From the NCBI GenBank assembly GCA_045650185.1, contig JAZRQY010000016.1:1-40078 (forward strand): a stretch of DNA of 40,078 nucleotides. The letters are read 5' to 3'. The notes beneath the pieces were generated by a model. It was not told where the DNA came from. It saw only the letters and a program-made list of their open reading frames with translations, and ran no database searches. Both the position numbers and the translations under genes were made by a program. Shown here one piece after another: positions 32,557 through 40,078 of this stretch; within the stretch, counting starts at the first letter, position 1, and each line of letters opens with the position of its first letter. The DNA comes from Scatosoma sp045650185. GTDB lineage: Bacteria > Bacillota > Clostridia > Christensenellales > Borkfalkiaceae.

Positions 32557-33288
32557 ATGTTAATTGAAGTAAAGAACTTGTATAAAAAATACAATCCAAA
32601 AGCGGACTATACGATTGAGAATATCAATTTATGCGGTGACGCAGGCGAAATCGTAGGCGTTTTGGGGCATAACGGCGCAGGAAAATCTACCACGATTAAG
32701 TGTATAACAGGGATTCATCCTTACGAGCAAGGTACGATTGAAATCTGCGGTTTCGATTTGGCGAAAAACCCGATTGAAGCGAAGAAAAATTTCGGTTACG
32801 TCACCGACGAATTTACTTTGTTTGAAAAAATGACGGGCTACGAATTTATCAATTTCATGGCAGACGTTTATAAAGTCAGCACGGAAGATAGGGTGGCGCG
32901 CGTGGAAGAATTCCAAAAGTTGTTTGCGCTTGGGGATTCGATTTATCATATGATTTCTTCCTACTCACACGGCATGAAACAAAAAATCTCGATTATGGGC
33001 GCGCTTATTCATAATCCCAAAGTGTTCATCTTGGACGAGCCGATGGTTGGGCTTGACCCCTATACGGCAAACCAGGTAAAACTGTATTTCAAACAACACA
33101 GCGAAAACGGGAATTTGGTGTTGTTTTCTTCCCATAATTTGGACACGGTGGAAAAGCTTTGCAATCGCGTTTACATCATCGATCAGGGCAACATTTTAGA
33201 GGAAATTGACATGGAAAAATTCCGTGCGAGCGGAAAAGATTTGGAAGAGTATTTCCTTTCCATTACCAAGAGGGTAGCGAAAGTATGA
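32557..33288 (+). CDS. ABC transporter ATP-binding protein
   Basis: A 243-residue ATPase of the CcmA/YtrB-like exporter class. Visible motifs: Walker A GHNGAGKST, Q-loop region YVTDEFTLFEKMTGYEF (Q replaced by D-E, as in many of this class), signature YSHGMKQKI, Walker B VFILDEPMVGLDP, and the H-loop FSSHNLDTVE. The start is the ATG at 32557 with AAGAG...TGG upstream; a GTG at 32545 lacks a ribosome site. Its end overlaps the permease start by four bases (ATGA). Cargo is unknown; drug, peptide or lantibiotic-type export and membrane homeostasis are all possible. Confidence 0.9.
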   Translation: MLIEVKNLYKKYNPKADYTIENINLCGDAGEIVGVLGHNGAGKSTTIKCITGIHPYEQGTIEICGFDLAKNPIEAKKNFGYVTDEFTLFEKMTGYEFINFMADVYKVSTEDRVARVEEFQKLFALGDSIYHMISSYSHGMKQKISIMGALIHNPKVFILDEPMVGLDPYTANQVKLYFKQHSENGNLVLFSSHNLDTVEKLCNRVYIIDQGNILEEIDMEKFRASGKDLEEYFLSITKRVAKV

Positions 33289-34958
33289 GAGAATTTTGGA
33301 TATTGTTTCGTTACGAAATGAAAAATCAATTTCCCGTGCAATGGAAAAAGGGAAAAACGGACGTAATCGGGAATTTACTTTCCATTTTTATTTCCTTGAT
33401 TATGGTTGTCGTTAGTATTTTATTGATTTCCACGATTGCGAAAAATTACGTCGCTATTAAGATCAATAAAGTTTACGACCCCATTGCAAGGGCAAGCGAG
33501 CTTATCAACATTTTGTATTGCGGTATCATACTCATTATGAGTTTTGCTTGCTTAGAGCGCATGCGCAAAACGCTTACGGACGCAAAGGATAAAATGGTAT
33601 TCTTGCGTTTGCCGCTCAAACAGGAAACGATTTTTTTAAGTAAGCTTTGCGTGCTGTTGTTACACACGTATTTGTTGGGGCTTGCGCTCATTTTGCCTGT
33701 AAATATCATTATTGCAACGGCAATCTCTCCGGCGCTTTCCTACTGGCTTGCAACCGTTTGCGTTTGCTTGTTCTTACCGCTTATCCCCTTTTTGATTGCG
33801 TGTCTTTTGATTGTGCCGTACATCAAGCTTATTGATTTTATAAGCCATAAATACACGCTTATGTTCTTTTCGTTTACTGGGCTTTTAATGCTTGCGTTTC
33901 TGCTTTATTCGGAAATCTTAGTGGTGGTGGAAAAGCTTTTGGAAACGGGCTCTATTCAATTTTTGTTCAACGAGCAATTTATCGGTGCGTTGCAGGCGCT
34001 CCTTAAAGTAACCTATCCTGCAAATTCGTTTGCGTCGATCGTTATGCAAAATAATTTACTCGTTTCCTATATCGTCGTACTTGCGGGCGCGGTGGTTGCG
34101 GCAGCGGTGGCGTACTTTATAACGAAACGTTTGTACTACGTAACCATGTATAAAAACGAGCGCAAAAAAGAGGGAAAGAGCAAACGTCCCACCTATAAAA
34201 AGTCTTCGCCGCTTATTGCGCTTTTGAAAAAGGAGTTTATTTGCGTTTTCCGCGAACCGAAACACGTATTTTCCTATTTCGCAATTGCGGCGGCCATGCC
34301 CGTGATGGTGTATTGCTGCTATTCGCTTTTCGAAACGCTTATCTATAATACGCTCGGTTTGCAGGTTCATTTCTCGTTGGCGCTTTTGATCGTGCTCATT
34401 TTTGGAATGCTCACGAATACGTTTTGTTCGACGAACGTTACGCGCGATGGAGCAAGTGTTTTGAAATTAAAAACCTTTCCTTTGCGTGCGACTAGAATCT
34501 TTTTGGCTAAAGTTTTGTTTTGCGCGCTCGTCAGCTCGATTTCCGTTATTTTAACGACGGTGTTGTTGGTGGCGGCGACGTCGCTGCAAACGGCGGACGG
34601 AGTTGCTTGCTGCGCGATAGGCTTGGCGTTCTCGCTTGCGCAAATTTTCTTGGCGACGCGTATGGATATGAAGCACGCGAGGGTATCCCTTTCCGCCATT
34701 GAAATTGAAAAACAAAGTTCTAAAACCGTATCGAAAGTAATTACAATTGGGTTTATTTTGGCAATGCTTGCGGGGGTTGCGTCCGTTGCGCTTGCCTTGC
34801 TTTCGGTGGGTATGCCGATTGTGGGCGGTACCGCGTGGAAGATTTCCATCGTGTATTCGTATTTAGTGCCGGCGTTAATCGGCTTAGGATATTTAGGATT
34901 TTCCATCTGGTATTATCGCCGCAAAATTGCGGAAAATTTGGAGAATCTGGTGGCGTGA
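33285..34958 (+). CDS. ABC transporter permease (large membrane subunit)
   Basis: A 557-residue membrane protein with about 12 hydrophobic segments in two halves. Between the halves is a cytoplasmic basic linker (KNERKKEGKSKRPTYKKSSP, near residue 290) followed by PLIALLKKEFICVFREPKHV, a pattern seen in ABC-2-type permeases where the second half repeats the amphipathic entry helix of the first. It overlaps the ATPase gene and would pair with it to form an exporter. The coding sequence ends 37 bases before the large Ig-repeat protein, which may belong to the same transcript. No transport substrate can be told. Confidence 0.82.
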   Translation: MREFWILFRYEMKNQFPVQWKKGKTDVIGNLLSIFISLIMVVVSILLISTIAKNYVAIKINKVYDPIARASELINILYCGIILIMSFACLERMRKTLTDAKDKMVFLRLPLKQETIFLSKLCVLLLHTYLLGLALILPVNIIIATAISPALSYWLATVCVCLFLPLIPFLIACLLIVPYIKLIDFISHKYTLMFFSFTGLLMLAFLLYSEILVVVEKLLETGSIQFLFNEQFIGALQALLKVTYPANSFASIVMQNNLLVSYIVVLAGAVVAAAVAYFITKRLYYVTMYKNERKKEGKSKRPTYKKSSPLIALLKKEFICVFREPKHVFSYFAIAAAMPVMVYCCYSLFETLIYNTLGLQVHFSLALLIVLIFGMLTNTFCSTNVTRDGASVLKLKTFPLRATRIFLAKVLFCALVSSISVILTTVLLVAATSLQTADGVACCAIGLAFSLAQIFLATRMDMKHARVSLSAIEIEKQSSKTVSKVITIGFILAMLAGVASVALALLSVGMPIVGGTAWKISIVYSYLVPALIGLGYLGFSIWYYRRKIAENLENLVA

Positions 34959-34995
34959 TCCAAGCGCCAAAGCTTAGCAAAAGAGGAGAAAGCTT

Positions 34996-37944
34996 ATGGG
35001 TAAAAAATTAATATCGTTGATTTTAGTTTTGCCTTTAATTTTAATGATGTGTCTATTTACCACAGTCAACACGGTAAGTTTAACGGTGGCTGTTCCCGTG
35101 TCCAAAATAGAAATTTTGGGCTCGAAAATCGTATATTTAGACCTTGATAAAGAAGAGAAGCATTTTATCGATTACGCCGTATATCCCACGGAGGCGAGCA
35201 ACCAAAAAATTGAGTTCTCCACAGAACCAATCGGTACGGCTCGACTTGCGGAGCTCGAATATAAGGACGGCTATATTTGTCCTAAATCGGTAGGACAAGC
35301 AAAAGTGTATTTGACGACGGCGGATGGCGGATTCAAAGACAGCTTAATCGTTCAAGTTGACGCAAGCTCTTTACAATCGATTGAGTGTGAGGTGGAGAAG
35401 AGCGAATTAATCGTTAAGGAAAAAACGCTTATCAAAACGGAGTTTGTTCCTGCAAACGCGGCAGATAAATTGCTCAATTACGTTTCGAGCAACGAAAACG
35501 TGGCAACCGTAAACGAAAAAGGCGAAGTGTTCGCCGTGGGTAAAGGTAGGGCAACGATTACGATTTCTTCGGAAACAAAACCTTCCGTTTTCGATACGAT
35601 AGAGGTAAAAGTGGATAACGAGGAAATCTTGGAACTCGGCCAAACGAGTGTCGTGACTTGGCAAAGCGAAGGCGCGCTCGACGTTTCGGTAGATACGATA
35701 GACAGCTACGAGCTTTCCTATAAAACGTTCGTCGATGGCGTAGAGAGATCGGAGGTATTTACGCAGGCGTCGTTTGACGAGGCGGATGAAAACGGGCATT
35801 TGCTTTTCCATTACGCATTTAAAGAAGATTTTTACGGGGAAGTGAAGGTTGTTGTTACGATTAAAACACCCCTGCAAACGTTATCGAAGGAGTGTGTTGT
35901 TGAACGAGTAAACGAGATCACGGCGGAATTTGTTTCCGACGAGCCTCTCTCTTTCGAGGTTGGCACGCCTTTCCGTTTGCATTTGGAAATCAACGTAAAA
36001 CCGGCAGAGGCGGACGTTTCGTATGAAGTGGAAGTTTCCAATGACAACTTAAAAATTGACGAACAAGGCAAGCGTGTCCGCTTGACGGCAATGCTTCCCG
36101 GCGTAACGACGGTTACCGTCTGCGTGAAAAACAATCAATTCCCTACGCAAATGGTGGAGCTCACGAAGGAAATCGTCGTATTGCCCTCCGCGTTGACGGT
36201 GGAAGAAACGGCGAATACTTACGGTATTGAAAATATTTGGACGATAGGTAAAACGGAAATTGCGGAGTTTACTGCTGGCGGTATTAAGCTTCGGGATAGC
36301 GCGTACGCGTTGCATCTTTCCTACGGAAAAACGGAAATAGGGGAGAATTTTAAGGAATATCTTTCCTTTGAAACGGACACGGACAAAGTGCGTGTCAACA
36401 GTTTTAGCGGTGTCATTTCCATGGACGAAGATTTTTCGGGACTTGTGAAAATCACCGCGAAGTTTGCTTATCGTGGCATCGAAAAGAAATCGGAAACGTT
36501 TACGATTCGTTGCATCGGAAACGCAGTCAACGTGGACACGTTCTACGAATTATACCGAGCAACGAAACAGCAAAAACCCGTGGTTTTGCAAGGGGATATC
36601 AAAGACGATTTCGGTTATAACGCTACGGGCGGCGTCGTATACACGGAAGACAGTATCACCAAAATTCAAAGCACGTATGATACAACTTGGTATAAAAACG
36701 TCGGGAATAACAATCCGACGGTAAAAGTGCTCTTGGAATTTAAAGATAGTATTTACGGCAACGGACACCAGATCAACGCGCACAATGTAGCGTACGCGCT
36801 TGATTCGGCGGGGCAGCTGAAGGATAGCGCGCTGTTTAGAGGTCCGCTCAATTTCGTGGCAATGTCCGAATCGAGCAGCAGCTCGATCAGTGTAAAAGCG
36901 CAGGATAATATTTGCTTTGCGTTGTACGAGGGTGTGACGGTAAACAACGTGGAACTGCGTGCGTGCGACTTACAGGCGGATACTGAAGGAAATTACGATT
37001 TAAACGATTTAAACTACGTTGGCACGACGGTGGAAATATTTGGGGATAACGTAAATATCGAATATTCGCGTATCACCAACGGCCGCACCGTGCTCCGTGC
37101 TTTCGGGGATATTTCGGATAGCTCAAAAGAGATCCACTTAAATATTAAAAACAGCGTTTTAAGTGGCGCAAGAGAGTTTATTTTGCGTATCGGCAGCAAC
37201 GCATTTGTGGAAGGAACGAAAGAAAACCCCTCGCCCTATTTAAACAGTGGCGATAAAATCTCGTTCCCCGTGCAAAAATCGTATCAAGAGAGCGGCTTTG
37301 AAAAATCGGCATACGATAGTAAGTACATCAAAACGTTCGTCAACGTGAAAAACAGCGTTATGAAAGACGCGGGGATTTTCTGCGTGGGAATGGACGCGCA
37401 TTTCTCGGGTGGTGCACTCGCGGATGGTTCGGGTTTCTTAAGTGGACTTTTGACGGGCTGGAAAAATTTGGCGAAAACAAGCTACGGCGCAAAACTCACG
37501 TTCGAAGGTGACGTTCGCATGTACGACTGGAAGGACATTGAAAGCGTGGACAGCAGTACGCTTATTGAAGTTATCGGGGAATCTAATTATAAAGATACCA
37601 TCAGTTTCAACATAAAAGAGCTGATTCAAGAGATTGCTAATGCCGAGCATTTAAAAACGATTGTTTACGAAGAAAACGGCAAACAGTACGTACACGGAGG
37701 GATTGCGTTCTTCGGAGGCGGTAAAAATTACAGCGTATTCGAGGCGAAAGGGTATTCCTTCCATTCGTTAAACGGGTACGAAGTAAGGCTTTCCGACGTA
37801 GGAAAACCGGAGTTGCAGTTGGCGGCAGGCGACGAGAGCTTCTACTTCCTGCTCCACGATAGTACGACGGCAAACTTCTTACCGAGTCACCAGGCGGAAA
37901 TGCTTGAATCGGGTAAAGCGTACGATTGTATTTACGCGAAATAA
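34996..37944 (+). CDS. Large secreted Big_2/beta-helix protein
   Basis: A 982-residue exported protein with an N-terminal hydrophobic signal or anchor (residues 4-33) and no lipobox. Residues 34-125 look Ig-like; 126-206 form a Big_2 domain (VSSNENVATVNEKGEVFAVG then KGRATITIS). Further Ig-like units follow to about 500. From about 511 to 740 the sequence has short beta-strand units with Asn and Gly turns (GNGHQINAHN, VTVNNVELRACDL, VNIEYSRITNG, HLNIKNSVLSGAREFILRI), as in right-handed beta-helix proteins such as pectate-lyase folds, but I see no lyase catalytic signature. The C-terminus is of unknown fold. AGAGGAG lies 7 bases before the ATG. It follows the ABC permease closely. Adhesion or sugar binding is inference. 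Confidence 0.78.
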   Translation: MGKKLISLILVLPLILMMCLFTTVNTVSLTVAVPVSKIEILGSKIVYLDLDKEEKHFIDYAVYPTEASNQKIEFSTEPIGTARLAELEYKDGYICPKSVGQAKVYLTTADGGFKDSLIVQVDASSLQSIECEVEKSELIVKEKTLIKTEFVPANAADKLLNYVSSNENVATVNEKGEVFAVGKGRATITISSETKPSVFDTIEVKVDNEEILELGQTSVVTWQSEGALDVSVDTIDSYELSYKTFVDGVERSEVFTQASFDEADENGHLLFHYAFKEDFYGEVKVVVTIKTPLQTLSKECVVERVNEITAEFVSDEPLSFEVGTPFRLHLEINVKPAEADVSYEVEVSNDNLKIDEQGKRVRLTAMLPGVTTVTVCVKNNQFPTQMVELTKEIVVLPSALTVEETANTYGIENIWTIGKTEIAEFTAGGIKLRDSAYALHLSYGKTEIGENFKEYLSFETDTDKVRVNSFSGVISMDEDFSGLVKITAKFAYRGIEKKSETFTIRCIGNAVNVDTFYELYRATKQQKPVVLQGDIKDDFGYNATGGVVYTEDSITKIQSTYDTTWYKNVGNNNPTVKVLLEFKDSIYGNGHQINAHNVAYALDSAGQLKDSALFRGPLNFVAMSESSSSSISVKAQDNICFALYEGVTVNNVELRACDLQADTEGNYDLNDLNYVGTTVEIFGDNVNIEYSRITNGRTVLRAFGDISDSSKEIHLNIKNSVLSGAREFILRIGSNAFVEGTKENPSPYLNSGDKISFPVQKSYQESGFEKSAYDSKYIKTFVNVKNSVMKDAGIFCVGMDAHFSGGALADGSGFLSGLLTGWKNLAKTSYGAKLTFEGDVRMYDWKDIESVDSSTLIEVIGESNYKDTISFNIKELIQEIANAEHLKTIVYEENGKQYVHGGIAFFGGGKNYSVFEAKGYSFHSLNGYEVRLSDVGKPELQLAAGDESFYFLLHDSTTANFLPSHQAEMLESGKAYDCIYAK

Positions 37945-38011
37945 AACGTTATAAACAATCCATAGGATTAAGGAATATAAAACACTCGAAAAACAGTATG
38001 GAGGTCGAGAT

Positions 38012-40078
38012 ATGAAAAAGAAATTATCGTTACTTTTAAGTGGTATTACGATGGTTTTTGCAGGAACGCTTGCGTCTTGCGATGTAGAGCAACAAGGGCT
38101 TTACAGCTTGGATAAGAGCAATTTTGATTCCATGGTTGCGTATCAATCGGAGATTACGTACGAAGATTTATACGTACTCAAACTAATGCCGGACGGCACG
38201 CAAACACGAATTCCCGTTACGGCAGATATGTTCACTACGGCTTTTGATACAAGCAGCGTAGGCGTAAAACAAGCGGTGATTACGTACGCAGGCGAAACGT
38301 ATACGATCGAGTATACGGTAAAATATAAGGTGGAATTTGCCGTAGAAAGCGAGGTAATCGACACGCAGTTCGTTCTCAGCGTAGAAGAGATTGAACTTCC
38401 CGAAGTGGAAGAAATGCAGGGCTACGATTTCGTTTCTTGGAATGACGTTTTACCCGAAACGTTGACAGGAAATCTGTATTTTTCCGCAATATTTGAAGAG
38501 GAAGTCAACGTTCCCGCGTTGACGGAAGTAACGGCTGAATACGGAGATTTGTTCTCTGAAATCACGTTGCCTTCAAACGAGGAAGGCGCTTGGCAATTCG
38601 TAAACACCGAAAATCAAACGGTTGGTGCAGTTGGCACGCGTCAAGTCGAAGTGCAATTCGTATTAAACGACGGAGAGGGGACGGTGCATACGACGGCGCT
38701 CGTCACGCTCAACGTACAAAAGAAGAATTTGCAATTTGTGGATACGGTTACGCAGTTCGTATACGACGGGCAAGCGCACACTCCTTTGTACTCGTTTGAC
38801 GGCGTGGACGTTTCGAATGTGAACGTTACGTATATTCCTTATTACAACGGCGATGCGGTCAACGCAGGGAATTACGATTTCGAGCTTGTAATCGACGACG
38901 AAAATTATACGGGCAGTTTCGAAGGATCGTTTGAAATCACGAAAAAATACGCAAAGATTAGCGTTATTGGAAGCTATGAGATCAACTTAGGCGAGGCGTT
39001 GCCCACTACGCAATATAAGGTTGTTGACGAAAACGGCGAGGCACTTCCCCAAGAGCTTATCACGTTGATGGATATAGTAGTTGTTGAGCCGTCGATTATC
39101 GGCGCAGGTGAATACGAGCTTACGCTTGAGGTCAACAACGCGAATTTCAACGTAACGGTGGAAAAAGGCAAATTGACGGTAAATAAGGGCACTCTTGCGC
39201 TTACGCCGCAAATCATGGCAGACACGAAGATTGTGTACGGCGACGCGCTTGCCGGGGTTTTGTTTGTCGAAGTTCCGCAGGGCGTATGGTCTTGGAAGGA
39301 CTCGGAAGCGGTGATATCGACGCCAAATAAGTATACGGCAACGGCAGTCTTCACACCCAACGACACCAAAAACTACGAAGGGTTTGAGACGAGCGTGGAG
39401 CTTAGCGTTGAAAAGCGTGTTATTACCATTTCCGTAACGCAAACTTCGTTTGTGTACGACGGCGAGGCGAAATCGGTGAAATACACCGTGAATGGCGTTT
39501 TGGAGGGCGACGAAACGGCGTTTACCGTCGTTGGTAACACCGAATACGTCAATGTTGGCACGTATGAGGATATCCTTTTAAAAATCGAATCGGATAAATA
39601 TAAATGCATCCCGGAAGAGGTTGTTTTAACAATCGAGCGCGCGGAAAACGCATGGACGGCAGAGCCTACGCTTAGCAAGACTAGCTGGGTTTACGGCGAA
39701 GAATTGTCTGAAGTAACGGCGAGCGCGAAATTTGGCGCAGTTGTAATCAAATATGTGGATGAAGACGGCGAAGAAATGACGGAAATGCCTACGAATGCGG
39801 GCACGTATACGGCGAAATTCACGGTAGAAGATACGGCGAATTATGGCGGCTTAGAAAAAGAAATCGAATTCACGATCGCAAAGAAAACAATCGAAATTCC
39901 TACGCTTGCAGTAGAAAACGTAACGTACGATGCAAAAGCGCATTCTGCTAGCGTAGTAGAAAGCGACTATTACACCGTAGACGTAAGCAAGGCTACGGGC
40001 GTTGTAAACGTGGGCGAATACGAAGTAAAAGTGACGCTCAACAGCGAAAACTACAAGTGGACGGATAGCGAAACGCTC
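38012..40078 (+). CDS. Large Ig-repeat lipoprotein (3' end beyond the window)
   Basis: An open frame of 689 codons with no stop before the window edge. The start MKKKLSLLLSGITMVFAGTL leads to a lipobox L-A-S-C (Cys23), giving a lipoprotein. Residues about 90-170 hold an InlB-like unit (VEFAVESE... GYDFVSWNDVLP ... LYFSAIFEE). From about 235 onward come repeated MBG-like (YDG/Ygd) modules. Their typical starts are QFVYDGQAHTP, FVYDGEAKSV, WVYGEELSE and VTYDAKAHSA, each followed by an NAGNY/NVGTY/NAGTY turn and an NY-G strand. Such modules occur in long surface stalks. GGAGG (38000-38004) is seven bases before the ATG. It starts 67 bases after the preceding secreted protein, in the same direction, and probably belongs to the same surface locus. 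Confidence 0.82.
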   Translation, partial: MKKKLSLLLSGITMVFAGTLASCDVEQQGLYSLDKSNFDSMVAYQSEITYEDLYVLKLMPDGTQTRIPVTADMFTTAFDTSSVGVKQAVITYAGETYTIEYTVKYKVEFAVESEVIDTQFVLSVEEIELPEVEEMQGYDFVSWNDVLPETLTGNLYFSAIFEEEVNVPALTEVTAEYGDLFSEITLPSNEEGAWQFVNTENQTVGAVGTRQVEVQFVLNDGEGTVHTTALVTLNVQKKNLQFVDTVTQFVYDGQAHTPLYSFDGVDVSNVNVTYIPYYNGDAVNAGNYDFELVIDDENYTGSFEGSFEITKKYAKISVIGSYEINLGEALPTTQYKVVDENGEALPQELITLMDIVVVEPSIIGAGEYELTLEVNNANFNVTVEKGKLTVNKGTLALTPQIMADTKIVYGDALAGVLFVEVPQGVWSWKDSEAVISTPNKYTATAVFTPNDTKNYEGFETSVELSVEKRVITISVTQTSFVYDGEAKSVKYTVNGVLEGDETAFTVVGNTEYVNVGTYEDILLKIESDKYKCIPEEVVLTIERAENAWTAEPTLSKTSWVYGEELSEVTASAKFGAVVIKYVDEDGEEMTEMPTNAGTYTAKFTVEDTANYGGLEKEIEFTIAKKTIEIPTLAVENVTYDAKAHSASVVESDYYTVDVSKATGVVNVGEYEVKVTLNSENYKWTDSETL

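Overview
The window looks like chromosomal DNA of an uncultured, low-to-mid GC Gram-positive bacterium of the Clostridia type, probably from a gut community. Support comes from strong Shine-Dalgarno sites, Firmicutes-style -35/-10 promoters, an ECF transporter module joined to truA, the mnmE/lepA/hemW housekeeping genes, and many large secreted or lipid-anchored proteins built from InlB-type (Listeria-Bacteroides), Big_2 and MBG-like Ig repeats. I cannot place it to genus.

Positions 1-6890: a 5S rRNA (the end of an rRNA operon) with its terminator, a small lipoprotein, an L-cysteine desulfidase (cyuA type), and two tandem paralogous InlB-repeat lipoproteins. The paralogues share promoter, signal peptide, C-terminal tail and a 3' hairpin. 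Positions 6921-9481 (minus strand): a GPH-family sugar/cation symporter and a YitT-family membrane protein.

Positions 9622-14102: an operon holding an ECF transporter energising module whose two ATPases are fused into one polypeptide, then ecfT, truA and an unknown membrane protein. Positions 14125-25215: a long, tightly packed housekeeping run (mnmE, LysR regulator, lepA, hemW, M42 peptidase, Nudix hydrolase, shikimate kinase, ketopantoate reductase, gltX, alpha/beta esterase). Its promoter has a perfect palindrome between the -35 and -10. The run is interrupted between lepA and hemW by 277 bases holding a long imperfect inverted repeat and an array of four small hairpins. The hairpins have four different stems and share one heptamer at an exact 22-base period. 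This array is the most unusual structure I found.

Positions 25232-29157 (minus strand): a secreted, membrane-anchored modular nuclease, an O-antigen ligase/polymerase-like membrane protein, and the remnant of a HAD nucleotidase gene that kept only its two ends. Positions 29234-40078 (plus strand): a lipid-anchored M3 metallopeptidase, a small membrane protein behind a consensus promoter, a structured non-coding gap, an ABC exporter pair (ATPase and permease), and two very large secreted Ig/beta-helix proteins. The last of these runs off the window.

Overall there are two core operons (ECF/truA and mnmE-gltX), set between regions devoted to the cell surface. I saw no tRNA, CRISPR array, transposase, integrase or phage gene. 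All promoter, operator and terminator calls are by eye; protein calls rest on motifs recognised by reading, without database searches.
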